Shown here: positions 54,201-61,652 of the stretch, one piece after another
Layout: each line of letters begins with the position of its first letter
How positions within the stretch are numbered: position 1 is the stretch's first letter
From: Eubacterium sp.
GTDB taxonomy: Bacteria; Bacillota; Clostridia; Lachnospirales; Lachnospiraceae
Assembly (NCBI GenBank): GCA_017477505.1
Contig: JAFUVQ010000015.1
Coordinates: 22,192 to 86,191, forward strand
Length of the DNA stretch: 64,000 nucleotides
Direction of reading: 5' to 3'
Notes under the pieces: model-generated
Told to the model about the DNA's origin: nothing
The model's database searches: none
Seen by the model: only the letters and a program-made list of their open reading frames with translations
Program-made: the position numbers and the translations under genes

Positions 54201-54219
54201 TTTTAACAAGGTAAATTAG
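51205..54219 (+). CDS. Secreted protein: degenerate amidase_3 domain, three KEGR modules, phage-type lysozyme domain
   Basis: The 1004-residue protein has a signal peptide (RILAMGLAAAMLITAPGF) and an Asp/Thr-rich tandem repeat (ATETDD, about 60-95). A domain at about 255-475 follows the order of N-acetylmuramoyl-L-alanine amidases, but its zinc ligands and catalytic Glu appear replaced (ALNAERDD for DPGHGG, VTFGLDDS for SIHAN, IMIKHAYLSN for VLVExGFLSN). Three KEGR modules follow. The C-terminal domain matches phage tail lysozymes (AGIIGCMYCESN with Glu at about 833, and GLGLIQWTGPRAYNLL). ATG 51205 follows GGAAGAAAGG; earlier in-frame starts lie inside the protease gene. Muralytic activity is expected only from the last domain. 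Confidence 0.82.
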   Translation: MRKLKRILAMGLAAAMLITAPGFRSMSFAAEADTYEKIEETFTTDDADSIDREDTADTDDVTDTDDATETDDATETDDATETDDATVTSDATVTDAEEEFSVDYMVVGNNALTLGEEQFVYIKLGSGNAEEAADTGAFVVTDTETEEEFIVEGEAVSEDEIVVKFTPENSGSYSFTAFGDDENTVYFGVDTAALVEADAWLAEESTPGDAYTVDTDDKADDYADDDADDETEKEEIGISDDMTLSLPEGIDNVGTNNGKIVIALNAERDDTRTDKAYDAGIVKTYNGSRIAENVINGKVQQFLFEYLSEYNCEVYKVPRYSLYDYGDKTSYQMRVDYAVGKAADVFVTFGLDDSADTTVTGAYIIIQNANLKPDFNTIGKGLATQILARLTALGLTSRGTIIRSSEDDKYSDGSAEDWYGYLRRPKLCNLPAIMIKHAYLSNASDYQKYLSSDDKLRALAKADAEGIIAYYKLVKKSEVPVEDNPAINICNGVDYSPVYNYEYYIANNPDLKSAFGTGSKADREKAIRHFVLYGMNEVRRASADFDPLSYIYAYPDLRNAYQTNWSRYYTHYLTWGKNEGRVATGVTSRVGSVTVFEGVNYSAVFNVDYYLEKNPDVKAALGTNNDIGILRHFVLFGMNEGRASKASFELKSYAYAHADLRRAFGNDYKKYYMHYLNYGKREGRIAKGITAMAHPVTVKDGVDYSCIYDCNYYITYSKDVMRAYRFRDDLILEHFINYGMKECRRASENFNVYAYANRYSDLQKMYGTSFYKYYIHFLKFGYKEGRNGKGDDTEYKPIPFDISEAERQVWIYLRSEGYSDYAIAGIIGCMYCESNIQSDIIEAEFVKDFPDRATIIADLDAYCKDYLFPYYENRGIAISRNGYLNSTDSKYYPGLGLIQWTGPRAYNLLHYNMSTNTVSANYINSDWNRIEVQLSFFIRYENSYRVSFWKAYKAIAPLDEETDQECVERATEEFFSTIMLPGNHSDTFLIPRKSYAVKAFNKVN
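52663..53571 (+). repeat. KEGR modules 1-3 of the amidase-like/lysozyme protein
   Basis: Three A+B units lie between two catalytic-type domains, so the array is internal here and not C-terminal. Examples are HFVLYGMNEVR, HFVLFGMNEGR and HFINYGMKECR. Confidence 0.9.
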
Positions 54220-54237
54220 ACATAAACGGAGGACTAA

Positions 54238-56394
54238 ATGAGAATTGGAAAGATAGTACTTGCGGCCTCCATTGCCGCGGTATTACTTGGAGGAAACGGA
54301 ATTACCGCAGAAGCCGCGGAGGCTTCGGCACCGGAAAAAGCCACATTGACTGATGCCCTGGTTCAGGGCGCGGAAGGTGGAGTGGATACAAATCAGACAG
54401 AAGGTACGAGCGACAAGAACAATGGTGGAAATGCTGACAGCAAGGGCAATGTCGGAAACACCGACAACAAGGGCATCGTCGGAAGTACAGACACCAGGGA
54501 TAACGCCGGCGATATAGAAGATACGGGCAGTACCGGCAGCATGGGTGATACTGACGAACCTGAGGAAAAGGTGCAGCATGTGACTGTCCTGGATGGCGTG
54601 GATTACAGCGCTGTATATGATTATGATTATTATGTAACACGTTACCCGGATATAGCTGCGGTATATAAAGGGGACGAAACCAAGACACTCTGGCATTTCG
54701 TTAATTTCGGAATGAAAGAAGCCAGAAGAGGAAACGAAACATTTGACATTAATTCTTACAGGAATCAGTACCAGGATCTGAGAGTTGCCTACGGCACAAA
54801 TTATCAGAGATATTATATGCATTACGTGAACTTTGGTTCTAAAGAGAACCGAGTTGCCACAGGCGTTGACAGTATTCAGAATCCTGTTACTGTAAAAGAC
54901 GGTGTTAATTATGCACCGGTATATGACTATTTCTACTACATTCAGAAATATCCGGATATAGCTGCGGCATATAAAGGGGATGACGTAAAAACCCTTTGGC
55001 ATTTCACCAATTTCGGTATGAATGAAAAACGTGTAGGAAATGATGCGTTTGACGTTGACTCTTATATTTTTTCTTATGTAGATCTTAGAAATGTATATGG
55101 GCTTAATACGGGAAGCTACTATAAGCATTATGCCATGTTCGGTTCAAAGGAAGGGCGTACTGCAAAGGGCGTTACCGCTAGAGTCGGTGGAGTTACTTCT
55201 TACGCCGGAGTGGATTACAGCGCAGTATTCGATGCTGATTATTATTTCACTGTCAACAAGGACGTAAGACGTGCCTATGGCTGGAATAATGATATAGTAG
55301 GCCTTATTCATTTCATCAAATGCGGTATGAATGAAGGAAGACAGGCTTCGGAGAATTTCGATGTTAAGTCTTATAGAAATGCATACGATGATGTAAGACA
55401 TCTCTATAGAAATGATTATAAAGCCTATTATCAGCATTATATGAAGTACGGGAAAAATGAAGGAAGAACAGCTGTAAATGTAAATGAGCTGAAGAATCCT
55501 CTTACCATTTATTCCGGAATTCAGATGGAATCTATCTATGATTATTATTTTTATATCAAATATCATCCGGATGTTTATGCAGCCTTCGGTGATGATGATA
55601 TAAGCATATTGAATCACTTTGTAAAGTATGGTCTGAGGGAGAACCGTATTGCCAAGGCGGATTACGATAAGGAATTCTACAAGGAAATGCAGTTCGTAAT
55701 GAACGAGAGATCCAACTTTACGCTTAACGGCCGTAAGTATCATATGAATAAGGATGGCAATATCACTTCGTGGTTCGGAATTGATATTTCTGCATATAAT
55801 GGTGATATTGACTGGAATGCGGTTAAGAATGACGGAGTTGAATTCGTTATCATAAGAGCGGGCTTCAGAGGCTACGGCACATTTAAGCTTGCCGAAGATA
55901 AGAGATTCATGCAGAACCTTATAGGCGCCAACAAGGCAGGAATTAAAGTCGGAGTATATTTCTTTACGGAAGCCATAAATGAAACGGAAGCTCAGGAGGA
56001 AGCTCAGTTTGTAGTCAATCTTATCAAGAATTACGGAGGAAAGGTTGAACTTCCTATATTCGTAGACACGGAAGCACAGTATGATGAGGATGGTAATCTT
56101 ACCAGACATTCACAGCTTGATCCTGAAACAAGGACCAAGGTTGTAGCGGCTTTCTGTCAGAAGGTAAAGAGTCTGGGTTACACACCGGGATATTATGCAG
56201 GTTATTACTGGCCGCTTTATCCTGATGCACTTACAGAATATATGAGATGGTTCCCGCATTATCCGTCAGACATCAATCAGGAGATAAATCTTCTGGATAA
56301 GCATGGACTTCCATACAGAATATGGCAGTACACCAGCAGCGGAAGAGTAAAAGGTATCAACAGCTACGTTGATATGAATATATGGTATAATTAA
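54238..56394 (+). CDS. Secreted GH25 lysozyme with 3.5 KEGR modules
   Basis: The 718-residue protein has a signal peptide (GKIVLAASIAAVLLGG) and a Gly/Asn/Asp-rich linker. Three full KEGR modules plus one A half (about 115-478) come before the catalytic domain. The GH25 domain (about 510-718) shows FGIDISAYNGDIDW, FVIIRAGFRGYG, PIFVDTEAQ with the catalytic acidic pair, and a final IWQYTSSGRVKGINSYVDM. It hydrolyses the MurNAc-GlcNAc bond of peptidoglycan. It is the last gene of the operon, 18 bases after the previous stop, and a strong terminator follows. Confidence 0.93.
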   Translation: MRIGKIVLAASIAAVLLGGNGITAEAAEASAPEKATLTDALVQGAEGGVDTNQTEGTSDKNNGGNADSKGNVGNTDNKGIVGSTDTRDNAGDIEDTGSTGSMGDTDEPEEKVQHVTVLDGVDYSAVYDYDYYVTRYPDIAAVYKGDETKTLWHFVNFGMKEARRGNETFDINSYRNQYQDLRVAYGTNYQRYYMHYVNFGSKENRVATGVDSIQNPVTVKDGVNYAPVYDYFYYIQKYPDIAAAYKGDDVKTLWHFTNFGMNEKRVGNDAFDVDSYIFSYVDLRNVYGLNTGSYYKHYAMFGSKEGRTAKGVTARVGGVTSYAGVDYSAVFDADYYFTVNKDVRRAYGWNNDIVGLIHFIKCGMNEGRQASENFDVKSYRNAYDDVRHLYRNDYKAYYQHYMKYGKNEGRTAVNVNELKNPLTIYSGIQMESIYDYYFYIKYHPDVYAAFGDDDISILNHFVKYGLRENRIAKADYDKEFYKEMQFVMNERSNFTLNGRKYHMNKDGNITSWFGIDISAYNGDIDWNAVKNDGVEFVIIRAGFRGYGTFKLAEDKRFMQNLIGANKAGIKVGVYFFTEAINETEAQEEAQFVVNLIKNYGGKVELPIFVDTEAQYDEDGNLTRHSQLDPETRTKVVAAFCQKVKSLGYTPGYYAGYYWPLYPDALTEYMRWFPHYPSDINQEINLLDKHGLPYRIWQYTSSGRVKGINSYVDMNIWYN
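54580..55671 (+). repeat. KEGR modules 1-3.5 of the GH25 lysozyme
   Basis: Seven half-repeats precede the catalytic domain. The arrays are thus C-terminal, internal or N-terminal to the enzyme in different genes of one operon. Confidence 0.9.
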
Positions 56395-56397
56395 ATC

Positions 56398-56429
56398 AAA
56401 AACCTCTATCCGGCGGGATAGAGGTTTTT
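56398..56429. terminator. Terminator ending the hydrolase operon
   Basis: A 14-bp perfect stem (56398-56411 with 56416-56429) with loop GGCG ends in a T run. It can also act for luxS on the opposite strand. Confidence 0.9.
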
Positions 56430-56458
56430 GGTTTGTGTGCCTTTCGGCCTGCATTTGT

Positions 56459-56983
56459 TTATGAATCAAAGAACTGCTGTCCGTCGTCTGTTACGAGGCG
56501 GTCGGCTTTCGGATATTCAAAGATGGCATCATTATTCTTGTTTGCTTCGAGATAGGATGCAAATTCATCAGCATACCATTTTGCCATCTCCAGGTTATGC
56601 AGACGGTAGTTTCCGCAATTCTCGGGAGTAGTGCCGGGAACTACATCAACACTGTCAACGGATCTGAAGGCACTGAGCAGAAGGTCAAATATTTCCTTCG
56701 GTGCACGGTTTCCCTTGAGTATCAGATAAAATCCGGTAAGACATCCCATAGGCCCCCAGTAAATGACTTCATCCTTCCAATCAGCATCATTCCTGAGATA
56801 GGTTGCTATAATGTGCTCAAGTGAATGCATTGCCGAAACATCTACAGCAGGCTCCCTGTTTGGTTTCTTAAGTCTTATATCGTAGGTCGTAACTGAGTAT
56901 TCACCGAGGCGGTCAACCCTGCTGGTGAATATTCCGGGTACAATTCGTGTATGGTCTACCGAAAAACTCTGTATTAATTCCAT
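56459..56983 (-). CDS. luxS: S-ribosylhomocysteine lyase
   Basis: LuxS cleaves S-ribosylhomocysteine to homocysteine and the AI-2 precursor DPD in the activated methyl cycle. The 174-residue protein has the metal motif HSLEH (His53, Glu56, His57), catalytic Cys81 in GPMGCLTGFY, and the third ligand Cys123 in ENCGNY. The ATG is preceded by TTAAGGAGGAAAGAACG; upstream in-frame starts precede that site. It is convergent with the hydrolase operon and has its own promoter. Confidence 0.96.
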   Translation of the reverse strand: MELIQSFSVDHTRIVPGIFTSRVDRLGEYSVTTYDIRLKKPNREPAVDVSAMHSLEHIIATYLRNDADWKDEVIYWGPMGCLTGFYLILKGNRAPKEIFDLLLSAFRSVDSVDVVPGTTPENCGNYRLHNLEMAKWYADEFASYLEANKNNDAIFEYPKADRLVTDDGQQFFDS

Positions 56984-57028
56984 CGTTCTTTCCTCCTTAA
57001 AACCTGACGGTCTGATTATACTCATGTC

Positions 57029-57058
57029 ATTATACTACAAGACATACCATATAACCAA
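57029..57058 (-). promoter_or_regulatory. Promoter of luxS
   Basis: Read on the minus strand, TTGGTT (57053-57058) and TATAAT (57029-57034) are 18 bases apart. A second TATAAT lies at 57015-57020. Both precede the luxS ribosome site. Confidence 0.6.
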
Positions 57059-57121
57059 ATGATTATTGATTTTTGGTCAGAAGCCCATATACCGGGTCTG
57101 TTCCCGCGGCGAAAGGTCTTA

Positions 57122-57150
57122 TTGAAATGCACATGGAAAAATGCTATCAT
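57122..57150 (+). promoter_or_regulatory. Promoter of the acyl-transfer cluster
   Basis: TTGAAA (57122-57127) and TATCAT (57145-57150) are 17 bases apart, about 113 bases before the SGNH start. It is divergent from luxS. Confidence 0.65.
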
Positions 57151-57263
57151 ATACCGTGTATGTCATTTTTTGAATAGCAGGGAACTGAGTTTCCTGTTAT
57201 ACAAGGGGAAGCACATTCGTGCGACATACTTTATTCAGGCATCATAGAGAGGAACAGTCCGTA

Positions 57264-58109
57264 ATGAAAGGGAATAATAAATTATTTACATATGTAGTGG
57301 CAGTAGCGGTGATAGGTCTACTGCTTCTTATTGTGTTAAAAGTTGTGGGCAGCAATTCCGAGAAGAAGAAGCAGGCCAACGTATCCGAAGGTGTTGCTTA
57401 TCTTAAGGGACTCGAGGCTCAGGACACAAACGAGATTAATGCCATAAAGGAAGAAAGACGCCGTGCAGAGATCAAGGCGGAGCTTGAGGAGAAGAAAGCG
57501 GCCCTTCAGAATGAGGATGTTGATGTATGGTCACTTTTTGAAGATTATGCATTGCTTGGCGATTCCCGTGGCGTTGGTTTCTCATATTACAAATGTCTTG
57601 CTCCCGAGAGAGTCTTCGCGGGCGCAGGATGGACTATAAGAAATATCGAAGAACAGGTTCCGAGTCTTAAGGCTCTTAATCCCAGCTCGATATTCCTGTG
57701 CTTCGGCCTTAATGATACTTCCATAGGTTTCTGGAAAACTCCCGAAGAGTATGCAAATGGTATGCAGGAAGTTCTTGAGATGCTTCAGCGTGAGCTTCCG
57801 AATGCAACAATATACGTAAATTCTATACTTCCGGCACAGGAGGTTGCATTTGCAAAGAGCTCCAAGTGGCGTGAGATTCCTCAGTACAGTGCAGCTGTAA
57901 AGAAGCGTTGCGCCGAGATGGGAGTTCCTTTTGTTGATAATGACGGTATAGCAGCGAAGTATTCCGACCTCTATGATATTGACGGTATCCATCTGAGACG
58001 TGAATTCTACAGGTACTGGGGTATCGATATGATTGGTGTTTATTATGATGTTCAGGCGGGCATGTATGAGTCAGGCGTTGCCACCAATACGGATGCCGAT
58101 GCTGAATAA
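57264..58109 (+). CDS. Membrane-anchored SGNH/GDSL hydrolase
   Basis: The 281-residue protein has an N-terminal signal anchor (FTYVVAVAVIGLLLLIVL), a charged helical stretch (EEKKAALQ), and an extracytoplasmic SGNH domain. The Ser is in LLGDSRGVGFSYY (about residue 101), the Asn in LCFGLNDTS, and the Asp-x-x-His in DIDGIHLR (about 238). Such proteins add or remove O-acetyl groups on glycans. The ATG follows AGAGAGGAA; an earlier in-frame GTG precedes that site. It heads a set with DUF4358, MBOAT and DHHW genes. Confidence 0.85.
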   Translation: MKGNNKLFTYVVAVAVIGLLLLIVLKVVGSNSEKKKQANVSEGVAYLKGLEAQDTNEINAIKEERRRAEIKAELEEKKAALQNEDVDVWSLFEDYALLGDSRGVGFSYYKCLAPERVFAGAGWTIRNIEEQVPSLKALNPSSIFLCFGLNDTSIGFWKTPEEYANGMQEVLEMLQRELPNATIYVNSILPAQEVAFAKSSKWREIPQYSAAVKKRCAEMGVPFVDNDGIAAKYSDLYDIDGIHLRREFYRYWGIDMIGVYYDVQAGMYESGVATNTDADAE

Positions 58110-58256
58110 TATTTAAGGATGCTTATATTGTGAAATTATTTGTCTCAATGAGAGAAGATCTCCACTTATTTATGTGGTGGATTATGCGAGATTTATATAT
58201 GTAATAAATATGAGTAAGTCTGCAATTGATGTGCGGACTGTAAAAGAGGAGCATGA

Positions 58257-58766
58257 ATGGACGAAAGAAAAGAAGGATTTGACATAGCAGCGGCACCGGT
58301 CTTTACTGCGTTAAAGATCGTAGCGCTGGTTCTTATGGTCATTTTTATTATAAGTGAATACAGCTTTGACAGAGAGAGTAAAGCGGCATTTGAGGATGTT
58401 AGTAAGGCGGTGTCCGAAAGATTCAGTCAGAAGAACGTCATCACCGGTGACAATCAGATGATAAAGCGTCTTTATGGCATAGACCCTAATGAATACTCGG
58501 ATGTTCTGCTTTATTATCCATCTACAAATATGGGTTCCGAGGAACTGCTTCTTGTAAAGCTGAACGATCTCTCCCAGCAGGAAACTGTTAAGAAGGCCAT
58601 GGAGGAGAGAGTGGATTCTCAGAAAAATGTATTTGAAGGCTATGCTCCCGATCAGGTGGCAATGCTTGAGAAGGCAAAGGTTGATGTAGAGGGTAATTAT
58701 ATTCTTATGGTTTCTGCGGAGAATCCGGATGAGATCGTAAGCGATTTTCTTAAAGCTATCAAATAA
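58257..58766 (+). CDS. DUF4358 membrane-anchored protein
   Basis: The 169-residue protein has one transmembrane helix (LKIVALVLMVIFIISEYSF) followed by an extracytoplasmic domain. The segment KRLYGIDPNEYSDVLLYYPSTNMGSEELLLVKL is diagnostic of DUF4358. The start follows AAAGAGGA. DUF4358 genes commonly sit beside MBOAT and DHHW genes in Clostridia, as here, and are thought to belong to an acylation apparatus. Their exact role is unknown. Confidence 0.85.
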   Translation: MDERKEGFDIAAAPVFTALKIVALVLMVIFIISEYSFDRESKAAFEDVSKAVSERFSQKNVITGDNQMIKRLYGIDPNEYSDVLLYYPSTNMGSEELLLVKLNDLSQQETVKKAMEERVDSQKNVFEGYAPDQVAMLEKAKVDVEGNYILMVSAENPDEIVSDFLKAIK

Positions 58767-58790
58767 TTCATATATAACGGGAGGAATACC

Positions 58791-60146
58791 GTGACTTTCA
58801 GCAGTTTGGTCTTTATATTCATATTTCTGCCTGTAACGCTTCTTCTTTATGCGTTGATACCGGGAAATAAGGTAAAGCAGATTATCATATTTATAGCAGG
58901 TCTATTGTTCTATGCATGGGGAAGCCCTAAACACCTTCTTCTGCTTCTCATTTCAGTACTTTTCCATTATGCAACGGGAATGGAAATCGCAAAGCAGGAG
59001 GAGAGAGGAGCTTACTTTACCAAGAAGCTTACAATGCTTATAACAGTCGGCGTTGATGTTCTTGTTCTCATACTTTATAAGTACACAGGACTTTCACTTC
59101 CGATAGGTATATCATTCTTTACTTTCTCGGAGATTTCCTACATCATGGATATTTACTGGGGCAAGGCTCCGGTTACCGCAAATCCGTTTGACTCTGCATT
59201 GTATATTACATTTTTCCCGAAGCTTATATCCGGTCCTATAGTTCAGTACAAGGATTTTTCGGCTCAGCTTCGGAGCCTTAATTTTAAAAGAGCTAATATT
59301 GCAAAAGGCATGAACCTTTTTATGATCGGTCTTTTCAAGAAGGTTCTTATAGCTGATAACCTTGGTGTTGCTTTTAATGCGGCATATGCGGTTGATGGCA
59401 AAGCTACGGTTACGGCGTGGCTGGGTATGATATTCTATTCGCTTCAGCTTTACTTCGATTTCAGTGGTTACTCCGATATGGCCATAGGTCTTGCTCAGAT
59501 GTTCGGGTTCAAATTCGAGAAGAATTTTGATTACCCGTATACTGCAAAGAATATGACAGACTTCTGGAGGAAATGGCATATATCTCTCGGTGCATGGTTC
59601 AGGGATTATGTATATATTCCTCTCGGCGGAAACAGATGCGCACCGGTAATCCAGGCAAGAAACCTTGCGGTAGTATGGATACTTACGGGACTCTGGCATG
59701 GTTCAACACTGAACTATCTTGCATGGGGTATCTACCACGGTATATTTGTACTCCTTGAAAAATTCGTTATAAAGAAGAATCTGGACTTCCTTCCGGATGC
59801 ACTCAGGGCCGTGATGACGAGTCTTGTGGCTTTCGTTGGCTGGATATTCTTCTTTACACCTAACCTCGGTGGTTCATTCCATTACATTGGAGAACTTTTC
59901 GGCGCAGGTGGCGGCGGATTCTGGAACGGCACAACTACATTTATCTTAAAAGAGAATTTGCTTTTGATGGTTATAGCATTCCTGTTCTGCGGTCCTTACC
60001 TTAAGAAGCTGCATGACAAATATGCATTTAAAGAAGGCGGAATCATGAGGTACGTTTCAATAGCGGCTTATATAATTCTGTTCCTGCTCTGCATAGTTAA
60101 TCTTGTAAGTGCAACCTACAATACATTCCTCTACTTCCAGTTCTGA
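58791..60146 (+). CDS. MBOAT family O-acyltransferase (DltB/AlgI-like)
   Basis: The 451-residue protein has ten or more hydrophobic helices and the MBOAT core FWRKWHISLGAWFRDYVYIPLGG (about 255-280). The catalytic histidine is in TGLWHGSTLNYLAWG (about 303). FPKLISGPIVQY near residue 145 is also conserved. It moves acyl groups across the membrane for transfer to an extracytoplasmic polymer. The start is GTG with GGGAGG upstream. It works with the DHHW protein encoded next. Confidence 0.93.
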   Translation: MTFSSLVFIFIFLPVTLLLYALIPGNKVKQIIIFIAGLLFYAWGSPKHLLLLLISVLFHYATGMEIAKQEERGAYFTKKLTMLITVGVDVLVLILYKYTGLSLPIGISFFTFSEISYIMDIYWGKAPVTANPFDSALYITFFPKLISGPIVQYKDFSAQLRSLNFKRANIAKGMNLFMIGLFKKVLIADNLGVAFNAAYAVDGKATVTAWLGMIFYSLQLYFDFSGYSDMAIGLAQMFGFKFEKNFDYPYTAKNMTDFWRKWHISLGAWFRDYVYIPLGGNRCAPVIQARNLAVVWILTGLWHGSTLNYLAWGIYHGIFVLLEKFVIKKNLDFLPDALRAVMTSLVAFVGWIFFFTPNLGGSFHYIGELFGAGGGGFWNGTTTFILKENLLLMVIAFLFCGPYLKKLHDKYAFKEGGIMRYVSIAAYIILFLLCIVNLVSATYNTFLYFQF

Positions 60147-60172
60147 TGTGACAGAGAATGACGCATCTGATG

Positions 60173-60242
60173 TAGAGAAATGCTGAAAGAGATATATTAA
60201 TTGAAAAATATTGATAGAGAAATACTGGTAGAGATATATTAA
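60173..60242 (+). repeat. 28-bp imperfect direct repeat between MBOAT and DHHW genes
   Basis: Copies at 60173-60200 and 60215-60242 match at 25 of 28 positions (both end GAGATATATTAA). They are non-coding. They could separate or tune expression of the two genes. Confidence 0.7.
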
Positions 60243-60300
60243 AGAGTGATACATTGATTAAGAGAAGCTGCCGCATCGAAAAGGCAGCGGAGACGTGATT

Positions 60301-61590
60301 ATGGATAGAGAAAGAAAAAGCAGAAGATCCTCTCAGAAAAAAATCATAGCGGCTAACAGAAAAGCACATAATACTCTGCTTACAAGTATAGTCCTGTTGT
60401 TAATTGTGGTCTTCTTTGTGGCAAATATAATATCAAAGGATAAGACATTCTCCGACAATGAGAACAGACCTCTTGCGGCCAGACCTAAGATAGGGGTTGA
60501 GAGTGTGAAGAGCGGAACTTTCGCAAGAGATTTCGATTCTTACTATGCAGATCAGTTTGTTGGAAGAGATGCATGGATGAAGGCTAAGTATAACCTTGAT
60601 TATCTGATGGGTAAGCGTGAGTTCAGCAATATCTATATCGGTAAGAAGGGATATCTTCTTCAGGCACCTGCAACACCGAACGAGGAAGCAGTGAAGAATA
60701 CTATCTCTGCCATGAATGCTTTCGCCGGCAAATATCCTGATGCGAAGATGTACGCTTTGATCGTACCTGATGCGGCATCCATAATGCCGGAGATGCTTCC
60801 GGCCAAGGCACCTGTACGTAATCAGGTTAAGGATATTGCGGATATAGAAGGAAAACTTCTGGGCTCTTTCCGTGTCATAGATGCGGCAGACTCTCTTAAC
60901 AGTGCATATAAGAATGCAAATGACGCTACAAAAGAAAAGGGACTTTACTACAGAACCGACCACCACTGGACAAGCCTCGGAGCGCTTGCTGTTTTCCAGG
61001 ATGCAACAAGTACACTGGGACTCAGTATGGAGGGAGTTACATATACACCGCATACTGTTTCGGAATCCTTCCGCGGTACACTTGCCAGCAGGAGCGGAAA
61101 TCTTTCACATGAAGATACTATAGTAGTTTATGAGCCTACGGGCACGGATATTATCTATAATGTTTATTATCCGGATTCTCAGTTAAGGTCAAGATCCATG
61201 TTCATGGTTGACCAGCTTAAAGAGAAGGATCAGTATACCGTATTCTTCGGAGGCAATCATCCGGTTGTTGAGATAGAGACTACGAGCCAGAGCGGAAGAA
61301 ATCTCCTTATCTTCAAGGATTCTTACGCAAACAGCTTTATTCAGTTTCTGACTCCTTTCTATGAGCATATAATACTCGTGGATCCGAGATACTATTATGA
61401 TGATGTATCTTCAGTAATGAAGACCTACGGTATCACAGATGTTATGTACTTATACAGTGCAGACACCTTTGTAGTTGATACATCATTGGCAGACACGCTT
61501 AATGCGGCTGTTAACGGAGGTGTGGAAGGCAGTGAAGGAGGAACTGTCTCAACACCTACCGATGCATCTCCGGGAGATGCCGGAGAATAG
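60301..61590 (+). CDS. DHHW/AlgX-like acetylation partner protein
   Basis: The 429-residue protein has an N-terminal anchor (LLTSIVLLLIVVFFVANII) and an extracytoplasmic SGNH-like domain. YRTDHHWTSLGA (about residue 217) is the DHHW family signature, and IFKDSYANSF further on is the Ser-containing motif. The Gly/Ser/Thr-rich tail has no anchor. Such proteins transfer acyl groups delivered by MBOAT onto polysaccharide. ATG 60301 follows GCGGAGACG; an in-frame GTG two codons earlier is less likely. Confidence 0.88.
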   Translation: MDRERKSRRSSQKKIIAANRKAHNTLLTSIVLLLIVVFFVANIISKDKTFSDNENRPLAARPKIGVESVKSGTFARDFDSYYADQFVGRDAWMKAKYNLDYLMGKREFSNIYIGKKGYLLQAPATPNEEAVKNTISAMNAFAGKYPDAKMYALIVPDAASIMPEMLPAKAPVRNQVKDIADIEGKLLGSFRVIDAADSLNSAYKNANDATKEKGLYYRTDHHWTSLGALAVFQDATSTLGLSMEGVTYTPHTVSESFRGTLASRSGNLSHEDTIVVYEPTGTDIIYNVYYPDSQLRSRSMFMVDQLKEKDQYTVFFGGNHPVVEIETTSQSGRNLLIFKDSYANSFIQFLTPFYEHIILVDPRYYYDDVSSVMKTYGITDVMYLYSADTFVVDTSLADTLNAAVNGGVEGSEGGTVSTPTDASPGDAGE

Positions 61591-61652
61591 TCGGCCGGAT
61601 TGACTTGAATGCCATGTAGTAACTAAATTTAATAGGAGAAGGAGGAAAGCGT

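Noticed and set aside
54283-55128. Long minus-strand frames opposite the GH25 and other KEGR-repeat genes
   Set aside because: They arise from the biased codons of the repeats (Tyr/Asp/Arg), contain no domains and lack starts with ribosome sites.
45751-56394. Sortase, SLH or dockerin anchoring of the secreted hydrolases
   Set aside because: No LPXTG-type tail, SLH signature or dockerin calcium motif was found. All four share only the KEGR repeats.
57059-57247. Small plus-strand open frame between luxS and the SGNH gene
   Set aside because: No ribosome site, and it overlaps the promoter region of the acyl-transfer cluster.
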